64,000 nucleotides of DNA from NCBI RefSeq assembly GCF_006475605.1, contig NZ_SSBC01000020.1, positions 124,001-188,000 of the forward strand. The letters are read 5' to 3'. The position numbers were made by a program, and so were the translations under genes. The DNA comes from Asticcacaulis tiandongensis. GTDB lineage: Bacteria; Pseudomonadota; Alphaproteobacteria; Caulobacterales; Caulobacteraceae. Below, in pieces: positions 26,491 to 35,942 of the stretch (its first letter is position 1; every line of letters begins with the position of its first letter). A model generated the notes under the pieces. The model worked only from the letters and a program-made list of their open reading frames with translations. It was not told where the DNA came from and made no database searches.

Positions 26491-28710
26491 ATGATGGAAA
26501 ACTTCAAGATTGAAATCGACTCCGACGGCATCCTGACGGCGTTTTTCGATGTGCCTGGTAAGTCGATGAACACCTTCACCAAGGGCGCTCTGGCTGATCT
26601 GGCACGCATTGCCGAACAGGCAAGAACCGATGACGCCATCAAAGGCGTGGTGATCACCTCAGCCAAGACCAGCGGCTTTTGCGCTGGTGCCGACCTTGAG
26701 GAAATGCTTGGGGGCGCATGGGAAGGGCCGGTTGACAAGAACGACCCCGAAGGCGCGCTCAAGGCCGGTTTTGACGCCGCCTTTGAAATGAACCGCGTCT
26801 ATCGCGCGCTTGAGACCTGCGGCAAGCCGGTGGCGGTAGCGATCAATGGTCTGGCCTTAGGTGGCGGGCTTGAACTGTCTCTGGCCTGTCATTACCGCGT
26901 ACTCAGCGACGGGCCGAAGGTGCAGGTTGGCCTGCCGGAAGTGAAAATCGGCCTGTTCCCCGGTGGGGGCGGATCGCAGAGACTGCCGCGCCTGATTGGC
27001 GTTCAGGCCGCGCTTATGGCCATGTCCGAGGGCAAGAGCTTCAAGCCAAAAGAAGCTCTGTCCGCCGGTATCGTCCATGAGGTCGTTGCTGACGATCAGG
27101 TGCTTTCGGCGGCGAAGACATGGGTAAAGGCCAATCCCAAGGCATCGGCTCCATGGGACAAATCCGATTTCAAAATCCCCGGTGGCGGGCCGTACCATCC
27201 GGCGGGCTCACAGATTTTTGTCATGGCCAATGCCCTGTTGCGCAAGCAGTCCTTTGGCAATTATCCCGCCGTTCAAAACCTGATGAAGGCGGTCTATGAG
27301 GGCATTCAGCTGCCCTTTGATGCGGCCATTCGTGTCGAGAGCCGCTATTTCGTCAATACCCTGCAAACGCCGCAGGCCAAGGCGATGATCCGCACCTTCT
27401 TCTTTTCCATGCAGCAGCTTGGCAAGGGCGCGGGCCGTCCGGCGGGTATCGCCAAAACCGATCCGCAACAAGTCGCGGTCATTGGTGCGGGTATGATGGG
27501 CGCAGGTATCGCCTATGTCTCGGCTCTGGCGGGTATCAAAGTCATATTGCTGGATCGGGATCAGGCGGCCGCCGATAAGGGCAAGGCCCATGCCGAAGGG
27601 CTGGTCAAAAAGGGTGTTTCACGCGGCAAGACGACAGAGGCCAAGGGGCAGGCTCTGCTTGATCTGATCACCCCGTCGACCGATTACAGCCTTATCGAAG
27701 GCTGCGATCTGGTGGTTGAGGCGGTGTTTGAAAACACTGACCTGAAAGAAAAGGTCACGAAGGACGCCGAGGCCAACCTTTATAAGGGCGCAAAGGCCGA
27801 CAGTGCGATCTTTGGCACCAATACCTCAACGATCCCGATTTCGCTACTGGCTCAGGCGTCAACATCCGCGGAAAAATTCATCGGGATTCACTTCTTCTCT
27901 CCGGTCGATAAGATGCAACTGGTGGAGATTATTCGGGGGGAACAGACCTCGGATGAGACCGTGGCCAAGGCTATTGATTATGCGCTGAAAATCCGCAAGA
28001 CGCCGATTGTCGTCAATGACGCGCGCTTCTTCTTCGCTAATCGCTGCTTCATTCCGTTTACGGCTGAGGGTCTGCATCTGTGGGCCGAGGGCTATGCACC
28101 GGCCTTGATCGACAATGCCGGACGGGCGACAGGAATGCCGCGCGGGCCGCTGGAGATGATGGACGATGTGGCGCTCGATCTCCTGACCAAGATTACCTCG
28201 GAAACGGCCAAGGCCATGGGTGACGCCTATGTGCCGATTCCGGGTGAAAAAGAGGTCGCTCAGATGGTTGCCGATGGCCGTCTGGGGCGGAAGAACGGCA
28301 AGGGTTTCTATGATTATCCTGACGGTGGCCAGAAGGCGCTGTGGTCGGGCCTTGGTGATCTGTTCGCAGTGAAGGTCGATGACTCGACGCCGGAACTGGT
28401 GCAGGAAATCAAGGACCGGCTTCTGTATATTCAGGCGGTGACGGCGGCCCGCTGTTTCGAGGAAGGCGTGATCACCGACCCGCGTGAAGCCGATGTCGGC
28501 TCCATTCTGGGCTGGGGCTTTGCGCCCTGGTCAGGCGGGATCATCAGCTTTATCGACGCGATTGGTGTTGAGAAATTTGTTGCGCGGTTGAAAGAACTTG
28601 AGGCGAAATTCGGTGCGCGCTTCGCTACGCCGCAACTGCTGACCGATATGGCCACGAAGGGCGAAACCTTCTATGGCCGCTTCGGCAAGGCTGAGAAAAA
28701 GGCCGCTTGA
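26491..28710 (+). CDS. fadJ: Trifunctional-type 3-hydroxyacyl-CoA dehydrogenase/enoyl-CoA hydratase
   Basis: 739 residues. N-terminal crotonase domain (about 1-190; [17 protein letters not shown] and [16 protein letters not shown]), linker, then NAD-binding 3-hydroxyacyl-CoA dehydrogenase with [15 protein letters not shown] (about 328-342), GTNTSTIPI and [11 protein letters not shown], and C-terminal dehydrogenase domains. It performs the hydration and oxidation steps of beta-oxidation and partners the thiolase upstream. Start at 26491 or the adjacent ATG 26494. Confidence 0.93.
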   Translation: MMENFKIEIDSDGILTAFFDVPGKSMNTFTKGALADLARIAEQARTDDAIKGVVITSAKTSGFCAGADLEEMLGGAWEGPVDKNDPEGALKAGFDAAFEMNRVYRALETCGKPVAVAINGLALGGGLELSLACHYRVLSDGPKVQVGLPEVKIGLFPGGGGSQRLPRLIGVQAALMAMSEGKSFKPKEALSAGIVHEVVADDQVLSAAKTWVKANPKASAPWDKSDFKIPGGGPYHPAGSQIFVMANALLRKQSFGNYPAVQNLMKAVYEGIQLPFDAAIRVESRYFVNTLQTPQAKAMIRTFFFSMQQLGKGAGRPAGIAKTDPQQVAVIGAGMMGAGIAYVSALAGIKVILLDRDQAAADKGKAHAEGLVKKGVSRGKTTEAKGQALLDLITPSTDYSLIEGCDLVVEAVFENTDLKEKVTKDAEANLYKGAKADSAIFGTNTSTIPISLLAQASTSAEKFIGIHFFSPVDKMQLVEIIRGEQTSDETVAKAIDYALKIRKTPIVVNDARFFFANRCFIPFTAEGLHLWAEGYAPALIDNAGRATGMPRGPLEMMDDVALDLLTKITSETAKAMGDAYVPIPGEKEVAQMVADGRLGRKNGKGFYDYPDGGQKALWSGLGDLFAVKVDDSTPELVQEIKDRLLYIQAVTAARCFEEGVITDPREADVGSILGWGFAPWSGGIISFIDAIGVEKFVARLKELEAKFGARFATPQLLTDMATKGETFYGRFGKAEKKAA

Positions 28711-28774
28711 TTTTCCGGTTGATTTTTTGATCGCCCCGCCTGAAAGTTGTCCATAGGTTAGGTGGGGGGAAATC

Positions 28775-28909
28775 ATGATTAGTAAAATTATCGCTATTGC
28801 CGCAATGATGTTGTGGGCATCATCGGCTTGGGCGCTTAATGCCGAGGTACACCGCAAAGCTGGCGCAGTAGGTTCAAGCGGGGTGGGGCATGCGCAACGA
28901 AAGTTTTGA
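28775..28909 (+). CDS. Tiny putative exported peptide
   Basis: 44 codons. MISKIIAIAAMMLWASSAWA at residues 1-20 is a textbook signal peptide, followed by a short basic, glycine-rich tail. A strong GGGGGGA lies four bases before the ATG. Its end overlaps the start of the membrane protein gene by 20 bases, which suggests translational coupling. No family is recognised; it may be a true small exported peptide or the decayed start of a longer gene. Confidence 0.45.
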   Translation: MISKIIAIAAMMLWASSAWALNAEVHRKAGAVGSSGVGHAQRKF

Positions 28910-29690
28910 ACGCATCGTGGGTAAGGAGGGCAGTCTCTCGCCCAGCTATATATTTATGGCCATACTTGGTTATGGAGTCGTGCTTTTGGGTTACGCCCTT
29001 ACGTCATGGCGACAGGGGCAACACATTATAGGCTTTGTCGCTGAAATGCAGCCGTATCATGTCTGGCTCGCCATAATTTTTGGCCTGTTTGTGCTTATGT
29101 GCGCTTTGCCTAAGTACTTCCAGTATCGATATGTTTTGCCGGTCATCTGGTGTGCCACCCTTATCTGTGTGGCGGAGGCATTTCGCATGGGGCAGACTGA
29201 ATTTTTGGAAGAGTTGCGTCAGTTTGCCGAGTTAGGCCTTTTGATTATCGTGGGCATTCCAATCGGCCTGTTGTATCGATTATACGGGGCCTACCGAAAG
29301 GGAGATTTGGGGCCAGGTGCGTACGATGAGATACGCAGCTATAGTCTGGCGATGGTCATGTGGATGATGTGTCTCGCCTATGTCTATATCAGCTGGCGGG
29401 CATATAGTGATGGAACGCATCATTTTTTGGCAGGACGCCCGTTCATCTATGTCATTCTGGTTGCTCTAGGGGGGTGGTTTGCCGCCTCTGATGGGGGTAA
29501 GCGTCCGTATGTTTTGCCGGTTGCGGCCGGATCGATAGTGGTGCTGGAATTAGCCGTCTGGCGGCTCAAGCTTGCGCCTGTGCGTCAATTCCTGTTTGAA
29601 GACCATTTGCATGAACTGATTTTTGCGGGGCACCTTGGGTTGGTGACCTGTTCTTGTCATTGTTATATCAGCACAATAAGAGCGCTATAA
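28890..29690 (+). CDS. Polytopic membrane protein of unknown function
   Basis: 266 residues with about seven membrane helices separated by short charged loops; YRLYGAYRKGDLGPGAYDEI is the longest cytoplasmic-looking loop. No known family is recognised. The DNA is more AT-rich and codon use looser than in its neighbours, which may mean recent acquisition. GGGGTGGGG directly upstream could serve as ribosome site. The C-terminus has an unusual CSCHCY cluster, possibly a metal or disulfide site. Confidence 0.6.
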   Translation: MRNESFERIVGKEGSLSPSYIFMAILGYGVVLLGYALTSWRQGQHIIGFVAEMQPYHVWLAIIFGLFVLMCALPKYFQYRYVLPVIWCATLICVAEAFRMGQTEFLEELRQFAELGLLIIVGIPIGLLYRLYGAYRKGDLGPGAYDEIRSYSLAMVMWMMCLAYVYISWRAYSDGTHHFLAGRPFIYVILVALGGWFAASDGGKRPYVLPVAAGSIVVLELAVWRLKLAPVRQFLFEDHLHELIFAGHLGLVTCSCHCYISTIRAL

Positions 29691-29843
29691 AAGATAAGCT
29701 TCGTGAGCTGTTTCCAAAAGCGTATCCTTAAGCCAGCCGTCAAAAGTCACGCCCATCTCACGCTATCGTCGCTTGCGCTAAGGCTTAGGGGCTTTTATAG
29801 CGGTTAGCCCATAGTTTCTCATATATTGATCAAAGGTAACGCC

Positions 29844-30569
29844 ATGCCCACACTCATTTTGCTTCGTCACGGCCAGAGCCAGTGGAATCTGGAAAACCGT
29901 TTCACCGGCTGGGTGGATGTGGATCTGACCGCCGAAGGTGAGGCACAGGCCCGTCGCGGTGGTGAACTCATCAAGGCCGAAGATATTCAGATTACCCGCG
30001 CCTTTACCTCTGTTCTGACACGCGCCATTCGCACCTGTAATCTGGCGCTGGATGCGGCGGCGCAAGGGTTTGTGCCGGTCATCAAGGACTGGCGCCTCAA
30101 TGAACGCCATTATGGCGGTCTGACGGGCCTTGATAAGGCGGAAACCGCTGCCAAGCACGGTGAGGATCAGGTGAAAATCTGGCGTCGGTCCTATGACGTG
30201 CCGCCGCCTGAGCTTGAGGCCGGCAGCGAGTTTGATTTCACTAAGGACCGCCGCTATGCCGGTTCGGTCCTGCCGCAAACGGAATCGCTTAAGACGACGC
30301 TTGATCGTGTGCTGCCGTTCTGGGAGGAAACCATTGTTCCGGCGCTGAAAAGCGGTGAAACCGTGTTGGTGGCCGCGCATGGCAACTCCATTCGCGCCAT
30401 CGTCAAGCAACTGTTTGACCTGTCCGAAGCTGCCATCCTTGAGGTGGAAATCCCGACCGGTAATCCGCTGGTAATCCAACTGACTGACGAGTTGCGTCCG
30501 CTGAGCGCGCATTATCTGGATCATGAGCGCGCCAATCCGTTACCGGTTCTGTCGGCCTATACGTCCTAA
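29844..30569 (+). CDS. gpmA: 2,3-bisphosphoglycerate-dependent phosphoglycerate mutase
   Basis: 241 residues. Interconverts 3- and 2-phosphoglycerate in glycolysis. [10 protein letters not shown] holds the phospho-accepting His9; [15 protein letters not shown] and [12 protein letters not shown] supply the other active-site residues. ATG 29844 is chosen because the catalytic block begins immediately after it. The next gene starts with no gap (TAAGTG), so they are co-transcribed. Confidence 0.95.
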   Translation: MPTLILLRHGQSQWNLENRFTGWVDVDLTAEGEAQARRGGELIKAEDIQITRAFTSVLTRAIRTCNLALDAAAQGFVPVIKDWRLNERHYGGLTGLDKAETAAKHGEDQVKIWRRSYDVPPPELEAGSEFDFTKDRRYAGSVLPQTESLKTTLDRVLPFWEETIVPALKSGETVLVAAHGNSIRAIVKQLFDLSEAAILEVEIPTGNPLVIQLTDELRPLSAHYLDHERANPLPVLSAYTS

Positions 30570-31205
30570 GTGGCGGACGAAAGCTATATGCGCAGGGCGC
30601 TTGAGTTGGCCTATGGTCAGCTTGGGCGCACCTCGCCTAATCCGGCGGTGGGCTGTGTCATTGTGCGCGATGGGCAAGTAATCGCTGAAGCCGCAACCGG
30701 TGACGGCGGCAGACCCCATGCCGAGGAAACCGCCTTGCAAATCCTCGGTGGCAAGGCTGAAGGCGCGACCGCCTATGTCACGCTGGAACCCTGCGGTGAG
30801 CGCTCAGGGGGCGGTTGTTCCTGCTCAGAATTACTCGTGCGGGCAGGCGTGAAGCGCGTGGTATTTGCCTGTGACGACCCGTCCCCCTATGCGTCGCACA
30901 TCGGCACAAGGCGGCTTGAGGCGGCCGGCATTGTGGTTGAAACCGGCCTGATACACGCCGAAGCCTTCGGTCTGATTCACGGATTTGTCCATTATCTGAA
31001 TACCGGCAGACCATTGGTGGCCGAAAGTGTCACGGGCGAGGGCTTCGATGCCCGTTACGAACAGGCCCCTTTGACCGAGGCCGCTGAGGATTTAAAGATT
31101 TGGGGCGGGCGCGGCTTTCGCAGGCTTTGGGTCGAAAGCGGTTCAGACCTTGCGAAACATCTGGCGCAGCAAGGCCTTTTGCATCGTGCGCCTGTAAGCG
31201 GTTAA
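30570..31205 (+). CDS. RibD-like deaminase domain protein, no reductase domain
   Basis: 211 residues resembling the N-terminal pyrimidine deaminase half of RibD: GRTSPNPAVGCVIV (about 18-31), zinc ligand His49 in RPHAEETAL, and LEPCGE followed by C-S-C as remaining ligands. After about residue 150 the match fades and no NADPH reductase domain follows, unlike typical RibD of about 360 residues. GTG start abuts the gpmA stop. It may be a stand-alone deaminase or a diverged paralogue; the main riboflavin enzyme is presumably elsewhere. Confidence 0.75.
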   Translation: MADESYMRRALELAYGQLGRTSPNPAVGCVIVRDGQVIAEAATGDGGRPHAEETALQILGGKAEGATAYVTLEPCGERSGGGCSCSELLVRAGVKRVVFACDDPSPYASHIGTRRLEAAGIVVETGLIHAEAFGLIHGFVHYLNTGRPLVAESVTGEGFDARYEQAPLTEAAEDLKIWGGRGFRRLWVESGSDLAKHLAQQGLLHRAPVSG

Positions 31206-31263
31206 TTAACCGGTGCGCAGTTAAGCTTGGGCATAAGAATGACCTTAAGGAAGCCCGTAACCC

Positions 31264-32517
31264 ATGAGTGCCGCTAACGCAGGATCGCGTTACAAAAAAC
31301 TGACACAGGCCGATGTGGATATGGTGTGTGAAAAGCATGCCCGCCTTAAGTCAGGTCGTCCCGGTGGCGCGCGCGCGGTATTTGCCTGGTCGGATATTTC
31401 AGGGCTTGATCTGAAAGGGCGTGATCTTATTGACGCCGATTTCACGGCGACGATCATGGTCGGCACCGACCTGACGGGTGCGCGGCTTGATCAGTCGAAT
31501 TTCTATTGCGTCGATATGCAGATGGCCAATCTGAGCTATGCGTCAATGCGTCGGGTTGATCTTCGCGGCGCCTGTCTGCGCGGGGCCAACCTTCTGGGGG
31601 TTGACCTGTTTGAGGCTGATTTGCGTGAAGGGGCGCTGGCTTTGCCGGATAAGGCATCGGGTCTGGCCTATGTCGAGACGCAGCCGCGTATATCAGACGC
31701 GGGTTTCACCAATTTGCGCGGGGCCAATCTTGAGCGGTCGAAACTGACCGGTATTCAGGCCATGAAGGCCGATTTTACCGACGCCATCATGACCCAGTGC
31801 AAGCTGGTGCGAGCCAACCTTAAGCTGGCCAAGCTGGATAATTGCGACCTGTCGGGCGCTGATCTGTCGGGGGCCGATGTGTCGGGCGCGTCAATGAAGG
31901 ATGCGGTGCTGATCGGGGCCAAGGTCGAGGGCTGGAATGCCACGCAGGCCGATTTGTCCGGCGTTCTGACCGATAAGGCCGCAGGCACAGACGTCACGAC
32001 CCTGCCCTATGATGAAATGATCCGCGACCACGCCCTATGGGTGGAGACGGTCGGGAAATCGGGTAAGCCGTCTTTGTTTGATAAGGCGGACCTGCGCGCC
32101 CTCAAAAGCATCAAGGGGCTTAATCTGGCGGCCTTATCGGCCAAGGGGGCCGTCTTTTACGGTCTGGATATGCGCAATGTGCAGCTTTCCGGTGCGCAAC
32201 TGGAAGATGCCGACCTGCGTAACTGTGACCTGCGTGGCGCTGACTTGCGCGGGGTGCGTCTGACGCGCGCCCGTCTGGATGGGGCCAATATGGAAGGGGC
32301 GCAGATCGGGCCGCTCATTCTGGGGGGCGATCGTTTGTTCCCCGCAGATCTGCGCGAAGCCCGTATACGGGGTGTCAATCTGCGCTGCGCCAATCTGCGT
32401 AAGGCGCGTATGGATGGGGCCGATCTGTCGCGCTCGGACGTTCAGGACGCGCAACTCGATATTGAAAGCCTCGTCAACGTGGTCTGTGTCGCCCTAAAGG
32501 GTAAGATTGCCGCTTAA
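31264..32517 (+). CDS. Pentapeptide-repeat protein
   Basis: 417 residues in at least three blocks of A(D/N)LxG-type repeats (about 45-120, 155-240 and 285-400), which should fold as right-handed quadrilateral beta-helices. An intervening stretch (about 240-285, LPYDEMIRDHALWVETVGKSGKPSLFDKADLRAL) is not repetitive. No signal peptide. Some family members mimic DNA and protect gyrase, but most are unassigned; no specific function is claimed. Confidence 0.85.
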   Translation: MSAANAGSRYKKLTQADVDMVCEKHARLKSGRPGGARAVFAWSDISGLDLKGRDLIDADFTATIMVGTDLTGARLDQSNFYCVDMQMANLSYASMRRVDLRGACLRGANLLGVDLFEADLREGALALPDKASGLAYVETQPRISDAGFTNLRGANLERSKLTGIQAMKADFTDAIMTQCKLVRANLKLAKLDNCDLSGADLSGADVSGASMKDAVLIGAKVEGWNATQADLSGVLTDKAAGTDVTTLPYDEMIRDHALWVETVGKSGKPSLFDKADLRALKSIKGLNLAALSAKGAVFYGLDMRNVQLSGAQLEDADLRNCDLRGADLRGVRLTRARLDGANMEGAQIGPLILGGDRLFPADLREARIRGVNLRCANLRKARMDGADLSRSDVQDAQLDIESLVNVVCVALKGKIAA

Positions 32518-32560
32518 GCGCTTTCCGAAAAGTGTGTCGCACTTTTCGGATTAAAAGCGC
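32518..32560. repeat. Intergenic palindrome with TCCGAAAAGTG arms
   Basis: TCCGAAAAGTG (32524-32534) pairs perfectly with CACTTTTCGGA (32540-32550), extended by GCGCTT/AAGCGC outside a small bulge. It begins directly after the pentapeptide protein stop. Palindromes of this wording are frequent between genes in alphaproteobacteria; it may act as a terminator or mRNA stabiliser. Confidence 0.55.
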
Positions 32561-32584
32561 GTCAAGATAGAGCAGGGTCGCGGA

Positions 32585-32710
32585 CCCTGCACCCGTTAGG
32601 CCTGAGGTGTGTGTCTCTGTCCATGACAATATAAAGAAAGCCTCCCCATGCACAGGCATAGGGAGGCGAAAAGGTCGGTACCGTTTGCCTCGGGGCTAAC
32701 GGGTGCAGGG
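32585..32710. repeat. 126-base inverted-repeat unit enclosing a terminator
   Basis: CCCTGCACCCGTTAG (32585-32599) is repeated in inverse as CTAACGGGTGCAGGG (32696-32710), and the match continues imperfectly inward to GAGG/CCTC. Inside lies the terminator of the dehydratase gene (32640-32667). The left arm also belongs to a competing GCAGGGTC/GACCCTGC hairpin (32572-32590). It may be a small mobile repeat or a structured 3' RNA. Confidence 0.55.
32633..32667 (-). terminator. Terminator after the dehydratase gene
   Basis: GCCTCCC at 32640 pairs with GGGAGGC (32661-32667), with ATG/CAT continuing the stem. On the minus strand a T-rich stretch (32639-32633) follows. Confidence 0.7.
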
Positions 32711-32726
32711 CCTGAGGCCTTGCCTG

Positions 32727-34538
32727 CTAGTGGTTGTCGCGGGGCACGCCTGCGCCGATCTGGGCGATGCGTTGATATTTGACCGCATTTTCCAGAACCA
32801 TGCCGGAACCCATCTGACCCACAACAGCGCGTTGCATTTCCTGCCAGGGGGTTTGGTGGGCGGGGAACTGGAAGCCACCGGCTGCCTCAAGGGCGGCGCG
32901 ACGCTCAGCGATTTCCTCATCCGAAATCAGGACGTTGACGGTATTGGCATTGAGGTCAACGCGCACCTTATCGCCGGTTTTCAGAATGCCGAGATTACCG
33001 CCAGCCGCCGCTTCGGGAGAGGCGTTGAGGATCGACGGCGAACCGGAAGTGCCGGACTGACGGCCGTCACCGATACAGGCCAGAGACGTGATGCCACGCT
33101 TCAGAAGGTAGTTCGGCGCGCGCATATTGACGACTTCGGCTGCACCCGGATAACCGATGGGGCCTGCGCCGCGCATGAACAGGATCGAGTGCTCGTTGAT
33201 GCCGAGAGATTCATCGTCGATGCGGTGATGATAGTCCTCAGGGCCATCAAACACGATAGCGTCGCCGGTAAAGGCGTTGGGGGAGGCCGGATCGGACAGG
33301 TAACGGTCGCGGAATTCCTGAGAAATAACCGATACCTTCATGACTGCTGAATCGAACAGGTTGCCCGACAGGACGCGGAAACCGGCGGCTTCCTTAAGCG
33401 GTTGATCGAACGGACGGATAACGCGTTCGTCTTCGATGATCGCATTACGGCAGTTGTCACCGATGGTCTTGCCGTTGACGGTCAGGGCGTTTTCATGGAT
33501 CAGGCCCTGCTTGATAAGCTGACCGACAACCGCAGGCACACCACCGGCATGGTGATAGTCTTCGCCTAGATATTCACCGGCTGGCATGAGGTTAACCAGA
33601 AGCGGGATTTCCTCACCATATTCCTGCCATTCCTCAACCGAAAGCTCGACACCGATATGACGCGCCAGGGCATTGAGGTGGATCGGGGCATTGGTCGAAC
33701 CGCCGATAGCCGAATTAACGCGGATGGCGTTGATAAAGGCTTCCTTGGTCAGGATGTCCGAAGGCTTCAGGTCCTCGTGTACCATTTCAACGATGCGCTT
33801 ACCCGTCAGGTAAGAGCATTCCTGACGGTCGCGGTGCGGGGCCGGAATAGCGGCCGAATAGGGCAACTGCATGCCCAAAGCTTCGGCCAGCGAGTTCATG
33901 GTTGTCGCCGTACCCATGGTGTTGCAATAGCCCGTTGACGGGGCCGAAGACGCCACGAGCTTGATGAAGCCCTGATAGTCGATCTCACCGGCGGCCAGAA
34001 GTTCACGCGCCTTCCAGACGATGGTGCCGGAACCCGTGCGCTCCCCCTTATACCAGCCGTTGAGCATTGGCCCGACGCTAAGGGCAATCGACGGGATGTT
34101 GACGGTGGCCGCTGCCATCAGGCAGGCAGGGGTCGTCTTGTCACACCCAATGGTCAGAACGACGCCATCGAGCGGATAACCATAGATGATTTCCACAAGG
34201 CCGATATAGGCGAGGTTACGGTCAAGGCCTGCGGTCGGACGCTTGCCGGTTTCCTGAATCGGGTGAACCGGAAACTCAAGTGGGATGCCACCGGCTTCGC
34301 GGATACCTTCACGGATGCGCTTGGCCAACTCAAGATGGTGGCGGTTGCACGGAGATAGGTCTGATCCCGTCTGGGCAATGCCGATAATCGGCTTGTCGGA
34401 CTGTAACTCTTCGAGCGACAGGCCGAAGTTCATGTACCGCTCAAGATACAGCGCGGTCATGTCAGCATTTTCCGGATTATCGAACCATGCACGTGAACGC
34501 AGTTGGGTCTTGGAACGGGATACGGGATCGTTAGACAT
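32727..34538 (-). CDS. IlvD/Edd family sugar-acid dehydratase (xylonate/galactonate dehydratase-like)
   Basis: 603 residues. [42 protein letters not shown] and [16 protein letters not shown] closely resemble the xylonate dehydratase XylD of Caulobacter, with the cluster-binding cysteines and the [22 protein letters not shown] block intact. It removes water from an aldonic acid to give a 2-keto-3-deoxy acid using an iron-sulfur cluster and magnesium. It follows galM by 36 bases. Substrate could be xylonate, arabonate or galactonate; the dgoK/dgoA operon nearby favours a galactonate role, sequence similarity a xylonate role. Confidence 0.88.
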   Translation of the reverse strand: MSNDPVSRSKTQLRSRAWFDNPENADMTALYLERYMNFGLSLEELQSDKPIIGIAQTGSDLSPCNRHHLELAKRIREGIREAGGIPLEFPVHPIQETGKRPTAGLDRNLAYIGLVEIIYGYPLDGVVLTIGCDKTTPACLMAAATVNIPSIALSVGPMLNGWYKGERTGSGTIVWKARELLAAGEIDYQGFIKLVASSAPSTGYCNTMGTATTMNSLAEALGMQLPYSAAIPAPHRDRQECSYLTGKRIVEMVHEDLKPSDILTKEAFINAIRVNSAIGGSTNAPIHLNALARHIGVELSVEEWQEYGEEIPLLVNLMPAGEYLGEDYHHAGGVPAVVGQLIKQGLIHENALTVNGKTIGDNCRNAIIEDERVIRPFDQPLKEAAGFRVLSGNLFDSAVMKVSVISQEFRDRYLSDPASPNAFTGDAIVFDGPEDYHHRIDDESLGINEHSILFMRGAGPIGYPGAAEVVNMRAPNYLLKRGITSLACIGDGRQSGTSGSPSILNASPEAAAGGNLGILKTGDKVRVDLNANTVNVLISDEEIAERRAALEAAGGFQFPAHQTPWQEMQRAVVGQMGSGMVLENAVKYQRIAQIGAGVPRDNH

Positions 34539-34574
34539 ATTAGTCGGTGCTTTTTATAAGATTACGCAAAAGGA

Positions 34575-35735
34575 TTATTCAGCCACGAAAATGTGGTGAA
34601 CGGTCGTCTGGGTGTAGGTTTGGCCCGGATCGAGGCGGGTTGACGGGAAAGAGGGCTGATTGGGCGAATCAGGGAAATGCTGGGCTTCGAAGGCCACGGC
34701 ATCACCCATGCGTGTCACCCGACCGTTCTTGCCGGGAATTTTACCATCAAGGAAGTTGCCGGTGTACATCTGAATGCCCGGTTCAGTCGTCAAAATCTTC
34801 ATGCCGCGCCCTGAGGCTTCGTCGGTGAGGGTAACCGCCAGACGGGGCTCTTTGGTCACGCCGCCACGCAGGACGTAATTGTGGTCGATCCCCAGACCAA
34901 TCAGGATTTGCGGATCACGGGCGTCACGCACACGGTCATTGATGATGGCCGGAGAGGTGAAGTCGAAAGGCGTGCCAGCGACTGGCGCGATATTGCCATA
35001 GGGAATAGCGGTCTCATCGGTCGGCAGATAACCGTCGGCTTCAAGTTGCAGTTTGGCCTCAAGCGCGCTACGGCCCGACTCAATGCCCGCCAGATTGAAC
35101 AGGGCGTGATTGGTCAGGTTGACGACGGTCGGCTTATCGGTGGTGGCTTTATAGCTGACGGTCAGATCGTTGTTTTCGTTAAGGCTATAGGTCACTTCGG
35201 CAATCACCTTGCCCGGATAGCCTTCTTCGCCATCGGGGGAGATGTAGGTGAAGGTGACGCTGGCTTCACCGGCGGCACCGCCGTCTTTGACGGACTTAAC
35301 CGTCCAGTTGACCTTGTCCCAGCCCTTGAGGCCACCGTGCAGATGGTTGCCGTTATTGTTCGTCGCCAGCGTATATTCCTTGCCATCAAGGGTGAACTTG
35401 CCCTTGGCAATGCGGTTGGCATAACGGCCAACGGTCACACCGAGATATTGCGGCGTATCGACATAGCCTTTGAGGTCATCATAACCGATGGTGATATCGG
35501 CAATGTCGCCCTTACGGTCAGGGGCGTGCAGCGCCTGAAGGGTGGCGCCATAGGAGATAACCCGGGCGGAAACGCCCTTATTATTCTTCAGGACAATGGC
35601 CTGAACCTTTGAACCGTCAGCCAGACTGCCGAAGTCTTCGGTAGTGGCGGTTGCGGCGATGGCTTGAGTCATGACACCCATTCCTCCAAATCCCACAAGC
35701 CCGGCCATTGCGGCGGATACGAATAGTTTTTTCAT
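34575..35735 (-). CDS. galM: Aldose 1-epimerase, exported
   Basis: 386 residues with a signal peptide (AAMAGLVGFGGMGVMTQAIA). Mutarotates aldoses such as galactose, xylose or glucose. GVTVGRYANRIAKGKF, NNGNHLHGGLKGWDK (catalytic His), LTNHALFNLAG (second His) and the C-terminal EAQHFPDSPNQPSFPS with the catalytic glutamate are all present. First gene of the galM-dehydratase operon. Its periplasmic location suits processing of sugars released by the exported hydrolases. Confidence 0.93.
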   Translation of the reverse strand: MKKLFVSAAMAGLVGFGGMGVMTQAIAATATTEDFGSLADGSKVQAIVLKNNKGVSARVISYGATLQALHAPDRKGDIADITIGYDDLKGYVDTPQYLGVTVGRYANRIAKGKFTLDGKEYTLATNNNGNHLHGGLKGWDKVNWTVKSVKDGGAAGEASVTFTYISPDGEEGYPGKVIAEVTYSLNENNDLTVSYKATTDKPTVVNLTNHALFNLAGIESGRSALEAKLQLEADGYLPTDETAIPYGNIAPVAGTPFDFTSPAIINDRVRDARDPQILIGLGIDHNYVLRGGVTKEPRLAVTLTDEASGRGMKILTTEPGIQMYTGNFLDGKIPGKNGRVTRMGDAVAFEAQHFPDSPNQPSFPSTRLDPGQTYTQTTVHHIFVAE

Positions 35736-35942
35736 GAAGCCTGGAGCCTTTCCGTAAGGGATGATTAGCGTTTCCCGATAGTTTTATACACGATCGTTTT
35801 TTGGGGCGCAGTGTGTCCTGCGTCGTCGGTGAATGGTTTAGCCTTGGTTTTTAAGTCAGACAATAGCAAATATAGAGGCTGGCTATTTATATGACAAAAT
35901 GTCGCTAAAAGCATAGGATATTTATCCCTGCTGACGGCGAAA

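Noticed and set aside
28890-29690. Prophage or genomic island from looser base composition
   Set aside because: Only one gene pair is affected and no integrase, attachment repeat or tRNA lies at its edges.
32572-32710. Possible tRNA or CRISPR-like structure
   Set aside because: The hairpins do not form a cloverleaf with anticodon or CCA end, and the repeats are inverted, not direct with regular spacers.
34881-35612. 243-codon plus-strand frame over galM
   Set aside because: Antisense shadow of the complete aldose epimerase gene.
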